Shown here piece after piece: positions 1 to 8,587 of a DNA stretch of 43,436 nucleotides. Under the pieces are notes generated by a model that was not told the DNA's origin, made no database searches, and was given only the letters and a program-made list of their open reading frames with translations. The position numbers and the translations under genes were made by a program. How positions within the stretch are numbered: position 1 is the stretch's first letter; each line of letters starts with the position of its first letter. Origin of the DNA: Erysipelotrichaceae bacterium. Lineage in GTDB: Bacteria > Bacillota_I > Bacilli_A > Erysipelotrichales > Erysipelotrichaceae. The stretch covers positions 1-43,436 of the forward strand of contig JAFRIG010000043.1 in assembly GCA_017432895.1 (NCBI GenBank). Reading direction: 5' to 3'.

Positions 1-100
1 GACTGGTGAAGAATTGACCCACGAAGAAGTTCAGGAGACAGCCGACAAAGTAAAAGATCAGTTCAAACAGCTGATCAAAGAGATCGTCAGACAGATGTAA
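1..100 (+). CDS. pheT: C-terminal end of probable phenylalanyl-tRNA synthetase beta subunit
   Basis: An open frame enters from the left edge and stops at TAA 98-100, giving only the last 32 residues. The string ELTHEEVQETADKV resembles the end of the ferredoxin-fold anticodon-binding domain of PheT, where an LTDEEVN-type motif starts the last helix. PheT is the beta subunit that charges tRNA-Phe in the cytoplasm. The fragment is short and helical, so the match is suggestive only; any protein with a charged C-terminal helix is possible. No clear terminator follows it. Confidence 0.45.
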   Translation, partial: TGEELTHEEVQETADKVKDQFKQLIKEIVRQM

Positions 101-152
101 AAAGATCGACTGACAGATAAAAGATTACCTGAACTTATAATTTTGTATACAT

Positions 153-1052
153 CTATTTCCAGACATCGATCGGTTCTTTATTGCGCCTTGAACCGATGAT
201 ATAGGCGACTACAACCGCAATAGCCAGCAGGATCGTCGAGAAGATGGTCCCTTCGATACCGAATTCAATGTTGTAGACAAAGGAATTGGCAGCACTGGCT
301 GTATCGAGCTCGAAGATGGAATAAGGAACGACTAATCCCGAATTAGGTAAACCTAAGAGAATGCTTTGGGTGAAGTTCCAGCCGGTATGGATGCCAAAGG
401 CACACCACAGAGAATCAAAGTAATACACAAACAAACTGAACAGCAGACCCGAGAAGAAGATATTCAGTAAAGCCAGAGGCGTGACACCCGGATTTAAACC
501 GTGCATGCACGAGAAGATCAGGGCGTTGCCAATGATAGCAACCCACTTGCTGCGATAGCCCTTCTTTAAGATCTGAAACAGATAGCCTCTGTCGATCAGC
601 TCTTCCGAAGAAGACTGAACAAAGACGGCAAACAAAAGAAGCAAGAAAGGCAGCGGTTCAATAGTTTTGAACGAGAGATGGATATCCTTATGGAGCATCG
701 CAACTAAAGCACAGCTGAAGTTTAAGCCAAAACCGATCAGCAAGCCTAAAAGAAGATAACGGATATTGTTGCCTTTAGGCTTGTTGCCGATAGCTTTTAG
801 GATCGGCCGGCGATGTCTGAAGACCAGCAGAACAAGCGGTACCAGGACCCAGTTGCCTATCGTTTCAAAATAGCGCAGAAACGTCGAAATAAGCGGATCG
901 TTTTTGTCGAAGATCCGCATAAGCGGGATCATCAGAAGCGAACCGACCAGCTCCCCCAACAAAGCCAGAAGTACCGAGAAAAAAGTTACGAGAATGATCT
1001 CGTCATACCATCTGAATCGTTCCGTATGGATCAGTTTGAATAATTTCTTCAT
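153..1052 (-). CDS. CPBP-family intramembrane metalloprotease
   Basis: A 299-residue polytopic membrane protein with the signatures of the CAAX-protease/bacteriocin-processing (CPBP, Abi) family: Glu-Glu at 150-151 followed by Arg155 (SEELIDRGYLF), a His at 184 in FSCMHG, and a C-terminal HTGWNF motif (His222, Asn226). These residues form the active site in the family. Substrates of bacterial members are mostly unknown. They are linked to peptide maturation or self-immunity. AAGGGG lies about 8 nt before the ATG. It is 19 nt downstream of the PHP gene on the same strand, so it is probably the last gene of that operon. Confidence 0.85.
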   Translation of the reverse strand: MKKLFKLIHTERFRWYDEIILVTFFSVLLALLGELVGSLLMIPLMRIFDKNDPLISTFLRYFETIGNWVLVPLVLLVFRHRRPILKAIGNKPKGNNIRYLLLGLLIGFGLNFSCALVAMLHKDIHLSFKTIEPLPFLLLLFAVFVQSSSEELIDRGYLFQILKKGYRSKWVAIIGNALIFSCMHGLNPGVTPLALLNIFFSGLLFSLFVYYFDSLWCAFGIHTGWNFTQSILLGLPNSGLVVPYSIFELDTASAANSFVYNIEFGIEGTIFSTILLAIAVVVAYIIGSRRNKEPIDVWK

Positions 1053-1071
1053 TTAAAGTCCCCTTATATTC

Positions 1072-1938
1072 TTACAATTCATGGAAGATCGGCACCATCT
1101 TTTCAAAGGTGCAAAAATCTTTGAATCCGATCTCTTCTTTAAGAATCTTTCTGGCATCAGCGAAATGATCGGCCAGATATTTAATGCTGTGGGCATCGGA
1201 TCCCATCGTGATGATCTTTCCGCCCAGATCCTTATAGAGTTTCAGTATCTCTCTGGAAGGAGTTGTGTCTTTCAAGTTATAGTGCCAGGAAGAGGTATTG
1301 ATCTCGATCCCCTTGCCATCTTTGATGGCCAGCTTTAAGATCTCGGCGATCAGATCCTTCACTTTTTCATAAGGATAAATACCTTGTAAGTCATAGCGGA
1401 TGATGTGGTCAAGGTGAGATAAGACCGAATAGTTCTTATAGCGCTTCTGGACCTCATAGATCTGCTTATAATATCCTTCGTTGTATTCCTGCTGACTCTT
1501 GCCTCTTTGGTAGTCCTGCAGCCAGAATTCCTTGTTGTCGACCTGATGAACCGATAAAAGGACGAAATCCAGTTCGTCTTCATATTTATCATAAAGTCTT
1601 TCAAACTTATCGATGGTGATAGTCTGGATACCGAACTCCAGACCTTTTTTGATCACGATCTTATCCTTGAAAGTTTTCTGCATGCGCAAAAGCTTGCCGA
1701 AGTATTCGGGATAGTTGACATTGACATTGGGATAGAGCACATCTTTAGGCGTACCGACGCCATCGCCACCCCGCCAGCTTATCTCGCCTTCATCCCAGTC
1801 CGGTCTGATACCATAGTCGACATGATCGGTGAAACAGATCTCATCAAGCTTGAGTTCAATGCCTCTAAGGATCATGTCTTCCATACGTTCCGTCGAGTCT
1901 TCGGAAAATTCGCAATGTACATGATAATCAGCCAGCAT
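1072..1938 (-). CDS. PHP-domain histidinol-phosphatase-family phosphoesterase (HisJ-like)
   Basis: 288 residues starting MLADYHVHCEFSEDS. The His6-x-His8 pair, FTDHVDYG near residue 39, LSVHQVD and the GSDAHS motif near the C-terminus are the metal ligands expected of a PHP phosphatase of the HisJ type. The family hydrolyses histidinol phosphate, but many stand-alone members act on other phosphate monoesters. No other his genes are visible here, so a role in histidine synthesis is not established. The start overlaps the end of the MFS gene by 11 nt, indicating translational coupling. Confidence 0.8.
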   Translation of the reverse strand: MLADYHVHCEFSEDSTERMEDMILRGIELKLDEICFTDHVDYGIRPDWDEGEISWRGGDGVGTPKDVLYPNVNVNYPEYFGKLLRMQKTFKDKIVIKKGLEFGIQTITIDKFERLYDKYEDELDFVLLSVHQVDNKEFWLQDYQRGKSQQEYNEGYYKQIYEVQKRYKNYSVLSHLDHIIRYDLQGIYPYEKVKDLIAEILKLAIKDGKGIEINTSSWHYNLKDTTPSREILKLYKDLGGKIITMGSDAHSIKYLADHFADARKILKEEIGFKDFCTFEKMVPIFHEL

Positions 1939-3091
1939 CTTCTTCTCCTTTGGCGTTTTTACGCAGTCTCTCGTGCATCAGGACCATCAGAATCGTCAAA
2001 ACGATCAGATAATACGGAAAGATATTAAGACTCAGGAAATGGGCTAAAAAGCCGAATAGCGGCGGAACCAGGATGTTGCCTACATAGGCCGAAGCCATCT
2101 GTACGCCGATGATGGACTGGCTGGCATCCCGACCGAAAAGTTCGGGTGTCGAATGGATCAAAGAAGGATAGATCGGTGCCGAACCCAGACCTAAAATGAT
2201 CAGCGAAAACAAAGATAGTTCATCACTCCACGGCTGGATGAGCCCCAGTATTCCCAAGGCAATGATGATCTCACCGAACCGTACCATCTGCTTATCATTC
2301 AGCTTGTAGGTGATGAAACCGCTTAGTCCCCGGCCGATCGTGATGCCCAGAAAATAGAAGGAAGCAAAAGCCGAAGCCTTTACTTCGTTGATACCCTTAA
2401 TATTGACTAACCAGCTGGCCGCCCATAAGCCACAGGTCTGTTCGATGCCACAGTAGCAGAAAAATGCCAGCATGATCTCCAATACACCGCTTATTCTTAC
2501 GACCCGGCTTAAAGGCAGGTGTTCACTTTTCTCTTCGTCATTATTTTCGCTTCGCTGCCATCTGTTTAATGTTACAAAAAGCAAGATCGTCAAAGTAAGC
2601 TGGATCAGACCGATCAGCCGATAACCCAGATGCCAGTTGCTGTTTCTTGATAAAGCGAAGGACATGATATAGGGACCGATCGTCGCTCCTACGCCCCACA
2701 TGCAGTGCAACCAGCTCATATGCCGGGAAGCATAGTGTAAAGCTACATAGTTATTCAATGCCGCATCCACCGAACCGGCTCCCAGACCATAAGGAATGGC
2801 CCAGAGACATAGCTGCCAGAAACTATTGGAGATGGAATTGCCGAAAAGAGCGATCATCGTCAGCATCACCGAAACAGCCGTCACCTTCCCCGCTCCAAAC
2901 TTCCTGGTCAGCCGATCGGAATTGAGTGAAGAGATGACCGTACCCCCGGAGATGATCATGAAAATGATACCTGAATAGGAAAGGGGTACCTGAATGTCCT
3001 TATAGATGACAGGCCAGGCAGAGCCCAGTAAAGAATCAGGCAGACCCAGGGAAATAAAAGCCAGATAAATAATGATCAATAAAAAACTCAT
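1928..3091 (-). CDS. MFS transporter
   Basis: A 12-helix major facilitator of 387 residues when started at the ATG at 3091. That ATG lies one base after the stop of the YitT gene (TAAGATG) with GAGGA about 8 nt upstream. An ATG at 3133 would give a longer, polar N-terminus inside YitT and is less likely. Loop 2-3 reads DRLTRKFGAGK, an MFS motif-A variant, and IGRGLSG occurs in the second half. The sequence resembles FucP/YfkF-like sugar or drug porters, but the substrate cannot be told. Confidence 0.82.
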   Translation of the reverse strand: MSFLLIIIYLAFISLGLPDSLLGSAWPVIYKDIQVPLSYSGIIFMIISGGTVISSLNSDRLTRKFGAGKVTAVSVMLTMIALFGNSISNSFWQLCLWAIPYGLGAGSVDAALNNYVALHYASRHMSWLHCMWGVGATIGPYIMSFALSRNSNWHLGYRLIGLIQLTLTILLFVTLNRWQRSENNDEEKSEHLPLSRVVRISGVLEIMLAFFCYCGIEQTCGLWAASWLVNIKGINEVKASAFASFYFLGITIGRGLSGFITYKLNDKQMVRFGEIIIALGILGLIQPWSDELSLFSLIILGLGSAPIYPSLIHSTPELFGRDASQSIIGVQMASAYVGNILVPPLFGFLAHFLSLNIFPYYLIVLTILMVLMHERLRKNAKGEEDAG

Positions 3092-3092
3092 C

Positions 3093-3944
3093 TTAGATCC
3101 TCGGTTCGTAAGTAAAGCCTTCGCCATTGACATCCTTGGCTTGCGAAATGATCACGAAAGCATTGGGATCGTGCTTATCGATAATCTCCTTGATCCCGTT
3201 ATACTGGTCATCGGACACCACCGCCACCAGCATCTTTCTCTCTTTTCCCGTAAAACCGCCTTTGACATCCACTAAAGTCGTTCCTCTTTCTAAGACGTTG
3301 TGGATATCATTGGCGATCAGTTCGTATTTATCGGAAATGATCTCGAACTTGTTGGCCTCCACACCGCCATAGATGTTCATCGACCAGTTCAAAGCGATCG
3401 TCATCAAAAAGACCGAGATCAGACCTATCATCACGCTGTTAAGGCCATAGACATAAAGTCCGGCTAAAACCGTCACGGAATCCATAAACATCATCGTCCG
3501 GCTGACCTTGATCTTGAAGTATTTTTCTCCGATCAGAGCAATCGCATCCGTTCCACCGGAAGAACCCCCGTTTCTAAACATGATCCCGATCGCCACGCCA
3601 CCGATCAGTCCGCCATAGACACTGGCCAAGAGCGGATCGATATCATTGATCTCAGGCATGACCCTGGTCACAAATAAGAGCCAAAAGGGATAGCTGATCG
3701 AATATAACAGCGTGTTTCTAAAAAACTCTCTGCCCAGAAAGAAACTGCCGATGATGAAAAGCGACGTATTCAAGACAATAGTCATGACATCGGAAGGTAT
3801 ATTTATATATGGAGCCAGCAGGGAGGTGATACCGGCTACTCCGCCCGTCAATACCTTGCCCGGCAGAATAAAAAGGCCCACCGACAAAGCAAACAGCAGG
3901 GTACCCACTTCGATCATCAGAATCTTCCTAATCGTCTTGATCAT
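3093..3944 (-). CDS. YitT-family membrane protein (DUF161 + DUF2179)
   Basis: 283 residues: five or so membrane segments in the first 170, including GGVAGITSLLAPY and the RNGGSSGGTDAIA motif typical of YitT proteins, then a cytosolic DUF2179 domain from about residue 200 (VKGGFTGKERKMLVAVV). The family is widespread in Bacillota and its biochemical role is unsettled. It is the first gene of a coupled run with the MFS, PHP and CPBP genes. Its promoter lies back-to-back with that of mscL (ATTATA at 3984-3989 reads TATAAT on this strand). Confidence 0.88.
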   Translation of the reverse strand: MIKTIRKILMIEVGTLLFALSVGLFILPGKVLTGGVAGITSLLAPYINIPSDVMTIVLNTSLFIIGSFFLGREFFRNTLLYSISYPFWLLFVTRVMPEINDIDPLLASVYGGLIGGVAIGIMFRNGGSSGGTDAIALIGEKYFKIKVSRTMMFMDSVTVLAGLYVYGLNSVMIGLISVFLMTIALNWSMNIYGGVEANKFEIISDKYELIANDIHNVLERGTTLVDVKGGFTGKERKMLVAVVSDDQYNGIKEIIDKHDPNAFVIISQAKDVNGEGFTYEPRI

Positions 3945-3983
3945 CCCTTAGACTCCTTTTCTTTTAATAAATCGCACGAAAGA

Positions 3984-4005
3984 ATTATAACATAGGGGTT
4001 ATAAT
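3984..4005. promoter_or_regulatory. Inverted repeat carrying two opposed -10 boxes (yitT/mscL)
   Basis: ATTATAAC at 3984-3991 and GTTATAAT at 3998-4005 form a perfect 8-bp inverted repeat with a 6-nt spacer. Each arm contains TATAAT on one strand, facing yitT-like and mscL respectively. Neither has a good -35 at 17 nt. Convergence of two -10 boxes in one dyad suggests mutually exclusive firing or a shared repressor site. Confidence 0.5.
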
Positions 4006-4029
4006 AAATATTAACAAGGGGGATCACAC

Positions 4030-4434
4030 ATGAAAAAATTTCTGGAAGAATTCAAAGAATTCGCATTGAAAGGCAATGTCATGGATATGGCCATCGGTGT
4101 TATCGTCGGCGGTGCCTTCTCTTCGATCGTTTCGGCTCTGACCGACAACATCCTCAATCCGATCATCGCCTGCTTAGGCGGTACTGAGATCGGTCTGGTC
4201 ACACCATTAGGCAACACCGGACAGGTCATCGACTGGGGTGCCTTCATCTCCGCCATCATCAACTTCCTGATCCTGGCCTTCGTCTTATTCACGATCTTAA
4301 AGGCCGTAAACAAGATGACGTCTCTGACCAAGAAGGAAGAGGAACCGGAACCCGAAGCGGAACCCGAGCCTTCCGATGAAGTTAAGCTGCTCACCAGCAT
4401 TGCCGAAGAACTCAAGAAACTTAACGAGAAATAA
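4030..4434 (+). CDS. mscL: Large-conductance mechanosensitive channel MscL
   Basis: 134 residues, the normal MscL length. The N-terminal amphipathic helix MKKFLEEFKEFALKGNVMD leads into TM1 (AIGVIVGGAFSSIVSAL), a periplasmic-type loop, TM2 (SAIINFLILAFVLFTIL) and a charged cytoplasmic bundle helix ending LLTSIAEELKKLN. Between TM2 and the bundle is an unusual run of Glu-Pro repeats (residues 99-112). MscL opens under membrane tension and releases solutes on hypo-osmotic shock. The gene is monocistronic: a TATAAT box lies about 25 nt upstream and a terminator follows directly. Confidence 0.96.
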   Translation: MKKFLEEFKEFALKGNVMDMAIGVIVGGAFSSIVSALTDNILNPIIACLGGTEIGLVTPLGNTGQVIDWGAFISAIINFLILAFVLFTILKAVNKMTSLTKKEEEPEPEAEPEPSDEVKLLTSIAEELKKLNEK

Positions 4435-4442
4435 GCATATTC

Positions 4443-4471
4443 GACCCGTCATATAGACGGGTCTTCTTTTT
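4443..4471 (+). terminator. Rho-independent terminator of mscL
   Basis: GACCCGTC (4443-4450), loop ATATA, GACGGGTC (4456-4463), then a T-rich tract. The 8-bp stem is perfect and starts 9 nt after the mscL stop. Confidence 0.9.
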
Positions 4472-4511
4472 AGAAACGGGATCGATTTGGCTAATATCGA
4501 TGAAAAATCCT

Positions 4512-4542
4512 GATCAAAGAACGATTTTTGATCGTTTTTTCT
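4512..4542 (+). terminator. Second hairpin with T-tract upstream of the Rpn gene
   Basis: GATCAAA (4512-4518) pairs with TTTGATC (4527-4533), and the overlapping ACGAT (4521-4525) pairs with ATCGT (4531-4535) before a T-tract. The two stems are mutually exclusive. It may be a backup terminator or an element belonging to the Rpn insertion. The rest of the space before 4598 shows nothing else clear. Confidence 0.4.
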
Positions 4543-4597
4543 TTTTTGGATGAGGATTTTCTAATTTTCCTGCCAATTATGATGTAGGAGCAAAATC

Positions 4598-5511
4598 ATG
4601 AATAAACGGATCTCGCTTGAACAAAGAAGAAAACTGATCAAAGAAATGACCCTGATGGATGATTTTCTCATGAACTGCGTCTTCAATGATGAGCCTGAAG
4701 CGATAAAGCAGCTTTTATCTCCCATACTGAATAAAGAAGATCTGCAGATCATTCAGTGCACTTCACAATTCATCAGTAAAGGCTATTCTTCCAGAGGGGT
4801 ACGTTTCGATGTTCTGGCCAAAGATAAAGACGGTAAGCTGTACGATATCGAGATGCAGAAAGACGAAAGATACGCCTCTCCGGCAAGGGCCCGTTATTAT
4901 TCTTCGATGCTAGACTACAAGTACTTTCAAAGTAATGAAGCAAGAGATAAAAACGATCCCTGGGAAGCACTTCCTGAAACATATGTGATATTTATGACCG
5001 GTACCGATTATTTCCGTCATGGTCTTCCTGTATACACCATTGATCGGCATGTCACAGATGAAAACAATGAGGAGCTTTCTCTGTTCAACGATCTAAGTCA
5101 TATTATCTATGTCAACTGTTCTTACCGGGATAATGATTCGGATATCGGCAGACTGATCCATGATCTCAATCAAGCTGATCCCGCAGCCATTTCCAACAAA
5201 ATCCTTTCAGATAGGGTAAAATATTAAAGAGAACGGGGGAAGGAGGAAAAACGATGAGCGAAGCTACGGAAAAATACTTTAATTTGGTATTTAATGAGAA
5301 AATTGACGAAATTCTTGCGCAAGGAACTGAACAAGGCAAAGCCATGGGCAAAGAAGAAGGTTCTAAAAACGAAAGATCAAATCTGATCCGAACCTTTTTG
5401 GATAATTGCCTTAAAGCGGATCCTTCCCTGGATTTCGACAGAGCCGTTGAATACATAGCTCAAATGTTTTCGCTTGAGAGATCCGAAGTTGAAAGGATCG
5501 TTAAAGACTGA
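4598..5511 (+). pseudogene. Rpn/PD-(D/E)XK-family putative transposase, split by a -1 frameshift
   Basis: The first frame (4598-5227, 209 residues) carries the PD-(D/E)XK nuclease core, with VRFDVLAKDKDGKLYDIEMQ giving the Asp and Glu-x-Gln residues, and ends ILSDRVKY. The second frame (5254-5511, 85 residues) is the usual helical, Gly/Glu/Lys-rich tail. Adding one T at 5224-5225 joins them as RVKYLKRTGEGGKTMSEA, restoring a family-length protein of about 304 residues. An AAGGAGG at 5240-5246 sits 7 nt before ATG 5254, so the tail might still be made as a separate polypeptide. Rpn proteins are nucleases that promote recombination and are linked to phage defence or transposition. Confidence 0.75.
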
Positions 5512-5540
5512 TCACCGTCTATCACTTCCGACATGATAAA

Positions 5541-5566
5541 GCCGCCCAACAGACAGGCGGCTTTTT
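5541..5566. terminator. Bidirectional terminator between Rpn and feoB
   Basis: GCCGCC (5541-5546) and GGCGGC (5556-5561) form a GC stem around CAACAGACA, with a T-tract on the plus side and an A-rich stretch before it that serves the minus side. Confidence 0.8.
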
Positions 5567-5588
5567 AAATGACATACGAATTGGAAAC

Positions 5589-7934
5589 TCAGATCCCCAG
5601 TATCGTCAGGATCACCTTCATGATGAAGGCCACGATCCAGGCGATGACACACTGGAAGACGACAAGTTCGATGCTGCCCTTGACCCCTTCTTCTCTTCTT
5701 ACGGCTGCCACAGCCGCTACGCAAGGCGTATACAGCAGACAGAAAGTCAATAAGGCATAGGTCGCCGGAGTACTCAGCGATGCCCTTAGTATTTCAGGGG
5801 AACCATATAAAACACTCAAAGTGGAGACGACACTTTCCTTGGCCAGGAAGCCGGAGATCAAAGCGGTCGACACTTTCCAGTCACCAAAACCCAAAGGCTT
5901 AAAGATCGGCGAGATCAGACTGGCCACATAGGCCAATATCGAATCAGCCGGATCGGAAACCATGTTCAGCGTGAAACTGAAATGTTCCAGGATCCAGATG
6001 ACCACCGTTCCCGTGAAGATGATCGTGAACGCTCTTTGTAAGAAGTCCTTGGCCTTGTCCCACATCAGTCTTAGTACATTCTGTGGTGAAGGCATGCGGT
6101 AGTTGGGCAGTTCCATGACAAAGGGGACCGCCTCGCCTTTAAAGACCGTGTTCTTGCCGATGAGGGCCACGATGATGGCTGTCAGAATGCCCAGGAAATA
6201 CAGGCTCGAAATGATCAGCCAGGAACGATCCGGGAAGAAGGTCTGGACAAAGAAGTAGTAGATCGGCATCTTGGCCGAACAGCTCATGAACGGTACCAGC
6301 ATGATGGTCATCTTGCGGTCTCTTCGGGAAGGTAAAGTCCTGGTCGCCATGATCGCCGGCACTGAACAGCCAAAACCTATCAGCAATGGTACGATACTGC
6401 GGCCGGAAAGACCGATCTTCCTTAGTAGTTTGTCGATCACAAAAGCGATCCTGGTCATATAGCCGCTGTCTTCCAGCAATGATAAGAAGAAGAACAGGAT
6501 GACGATGATCGGCACGAAACTAAGCACACTGCCCACACCGTTAACGACGCCGTCACATAATAGTGACCTCAAAGCCTCGTTGATATTGAGATTGCTTAAA
6601 AGCTGTTCAAAAGCCGCCGCAAATACTTCGATACCCTGTTCCAGCAGATCCTGGAAGAAGGCGCCGATGACGTTGAAAGTCAGATAGAAGATCGTCAGCA
6701 TGATGGCCGCAAAAACCGGGATGGCTGTATACTTGCCCGTCAGGATCTTGTCGATCTTCTCACTGCGCGATCTTTCTTTGGATACTTTAGGCTTTACAAC
6801 CGTTTGCGAACACAGCCGTTCAATGAAAAGATAACGCATATCGGCGATCGCTGCCGAAGCATCAAGTCCTCTTTCCTCTTCCATCTGGGCGATGACCGCC
6901 TTGACGGCTTCCATCTCCTTGGGATGGATATCGAGTTCATCCTGCAATTGTTTGTCGCCTTCAATGAGCTTGTTGGCGGCAAAACGGACGGGAATCTCTT
7001 TGTTTTGGGCGTGATCCTCGATCATATGCATGATCGTATGGATGCAGCGATGCAAAGAACCGTTATAGTCGTTTTTATCACAGAAATCCTTACGGCCCGG
7101 TTTTTCCTGATAGCGGGCGATATGGATGGCATGTTCCATCAGCTCATGGACACCTTCGTTGCGCACAGCTGAGATCGGTACTACCGGAATCTGCAGGATG
7201 TCTTCCATCTTGTTTATCAAGATGGAACCGCCGTTGCCCTGGACCTCATCCATCATATTCAAAGCCAGAACCATCGGCACATCCAGTTCCATCAGCTGCA
7301 TGGTCAGATAGAGGTTTCTTTCGATGTTGGTCGCATCGACGATATTGATGATAGCTGAAGGCTTTTCATGCAGGATGAATCTTCTGGATACCAGTTCCTC
7401 TTCCGAATAAGGTGATAGAGAATAGATGCCCGGCAGGTCGATGATCTCACAATCGGGATGATCCTTGATGATACCGGTCTTTTGTTCGACGGTCACGCCC
7501 GGGAAATTGCCGACATGCTGGTTGGAACCGGTCAGCTGATTGAAAAGCGTGGTCTTGCCGGAATTCTGGTTACCGGCTAAAACAAAGGTCAGTTTGCCCT
7601 CCAGGGGCTCATTCTTTTCTTCCTGCAGTTCGTGATAGATGCCATCTTCTCCTAAGCCAGGATGCTTAAGGTCGATGATCTTTTCGGTATTTGTTTTTTC
7701 GGTTTTGTGATCGAGCTTTTCGATCTCGATCTGGCTGGCTTCTTCGACTCTGAGCGTCAGTTCATAGCTGTGGATCTGAAACTCGATCGGATCGCCTAAT
7801 GGCGCAAACTTGATCAAAGTTACTTCGCAGCCCGGTATCAGACCCATATCCAAAAAATGCTGGCGGAGCGAACCGCTTCCGCCAACGCTGATGATCTTGC
7901 CTATTTCATTCTGTTTAAGTTGATTGAGTAACAT
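5589..7934 (-). CDS. feoB: Ferrous iron transporter, FeoA-FeoB fusion
   Basis: 781 residues from the ATG at 7934. Residues 1-75 are a FeoA SH3-like domain (LRQHFLDMGLIPGCEV). A linker follows, then the FeoB G domain with P-loop GNQNSGKTT near 121-129, HVGNFPGVTVEQ (switch I) and DLPGIYSL (G3). The rest is the membrane part with two Gate motifs (GFGCSVPAIMATRTL; LLYTPCVAAVAAV). It imports Fe2+ under anaerobic conditions. An ATG at 7961 lies inside xpt and adds nine residues ahead of the FeoA fold; 7934 is preferred, one base after the xpt stop. The C-terminal Cys-rich tail of some FeoB proteins and a separate feoC are absent. Confidence 0.95.
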   Translation of the reverse strand: MLLNQLKQNEIGKIISVGGSGSLRQHFLDMGLIPGCEVTLIKFAPLGDPIEFQIHSYELTLRVEEASQIEIEKLDHKTEKTNTEKIIDLKHPGLGEDGIYHELQEEKNEPLEGKLTFVLAGNQNSGKTTLFNQLTGSNQHVGNFPGVTVEQKTGIIKDHPDCEIIDLPGIYSLSPYSEEELVSRRFILHEKPSAIINIVDATNIERNLYLTMQLMELDVPMVLALNMMDEVQGNGGSILINKMEDILQIPVVPISAVRNEGVHELMEHAIHIARYQEKPGRKDFCDKNDYNGSLHRCIHTIMHMIEDHAQNKEIPVRFAANKLIEGDKQLQDELDIHPKEMEAVKAVIAQMEEERGLDASAAIADMRYLFIERLCSQTVVKPKVSKERSRSEKIDKILTGKYTAIPVFAAIMLTIFYLTFNVIGAFFQDLLEQGIEVFAAAFEQLLSNLNINEALRSLLCDGVVNGVGSVLSFVPIIVILFFFLSLLEDSGYMTRIAFVIDKLLRKIGLSGRSIVPLLIGFGCSVPAIMATRTLPSRRDRKMTIMLVPFMSCSAKMPIYYFFVQTFFPDRSWLIISSLYFLGILTAIIVALIGKNTVFKGEAVPFVMELPNYRMPSPQNVLRLMWDKAKDFLQRAFTIIFTGTVVIWILEHFSFTLNMVSDPADSILAYVASLISPIFKPLGFGDWKVSTALISGFLAKESVVSTLSVLYGSPEILRASLSTPATYALLTFCLLYTPCVAAVAAVRREEGVKGSIELVVFQCVIAWIVAFIMKVILTILGI

Positions 7935-7935
7935 A

Positions 7936-8511
7936 TTATTCGAATTCGATCTGACCGTCATCGCTCATAGCCTTGACTCTGGCCAGTACCTCCACTTCAT
8001 AGCCCATATCTTTGATGCGCTGTTCGCCAGGCTGATAAGTCTTGCATACGACGGAACCGCAGCCGACGATCTGGGCCTCAGCCTGTTTGCAGATATTGAT
8101 CAGGGCATTCATCGCCTCACCATTGGCCAGGAAGTCGTCGAGTATCAGCACTCTGTCTTCAGGACCCAGGTATTCTCTGGAGACCTGGACCGTATATTCG
8201 ATGTTGCGGGTATAGGAATGTTCCTTGGCCTCAAAGGCGTTCTTGGCCATGTTGGCCGCCACGGTCTTTTTCGCAAAGACGACTGGGATATAGCCGAAAC
8301 ATCTTGAGGCAGCCGCCGCGATCGCGATACCGCTGGATTCGATGGTCAGGATCTTATTGGGTTTCTTGTCTTTGAATAAACGATAAAACTCTTCTCCCAT
8401 CTGATCCATCAGCTCCACGTCGATCTGATGGTTCAGGAAATTATCGATCTTAAGGATATCGCCCGGCAATATCTTTCCGTCTTTTCTGATACGTTCTTCA
8501 AGTAGTTTCAT
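7936..8511 (-). CDS. xpt: Xanthine phosphoribosyltransferase
   Basis: 191 residues. The phosphoribosyl-pyrophosphate loop is VLILDDFLANGEA, preceded by the VFAKK element. The family is cytosolic Xpt, which salvages xanthine to XMP. AAGGAG lies 6 nt before the ATG at 8511, whereas the in-frame ATG at 8517 overlaps that site, so 8511 is the start. The usual purine riboswitch is not visible in the short 70-nt leader. The stop is one base from the feoB start, an unusual coupling of purine salvage and iron uptake. Confidence 0.9.
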   Translation of the reverse strand: MKLLEERIRKDGKILPGDILKIDNFLNHQIDVELMDQMGEEFYRLFKDKKPNKILTIESSGIAIAAAASRCFGYIPVVFAKKTVAANMAKNAFEAKEHSYTRNIEYTVQVSREYLGPEDRVLILDDFLANGEAMNALINICKQAEAQIVGCGSVVCKTYQPGEQRIKDMGYEVEVLARVKAMSDDGQIEFE

Positions 8512-8587
8512 CTGCATCTCCTTTGAATATACTCAATATACTAGCACATTTTTGCGCTTATAATTAAAGCATAGAAGGTAAAAAAAG

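Noticed and set aside
8512..8587. Purine riboswitch upstream of xpt
   Set aside because: The leader is only about 70 nt including promoter elements, with no three-way junction or conserved loop sequences.
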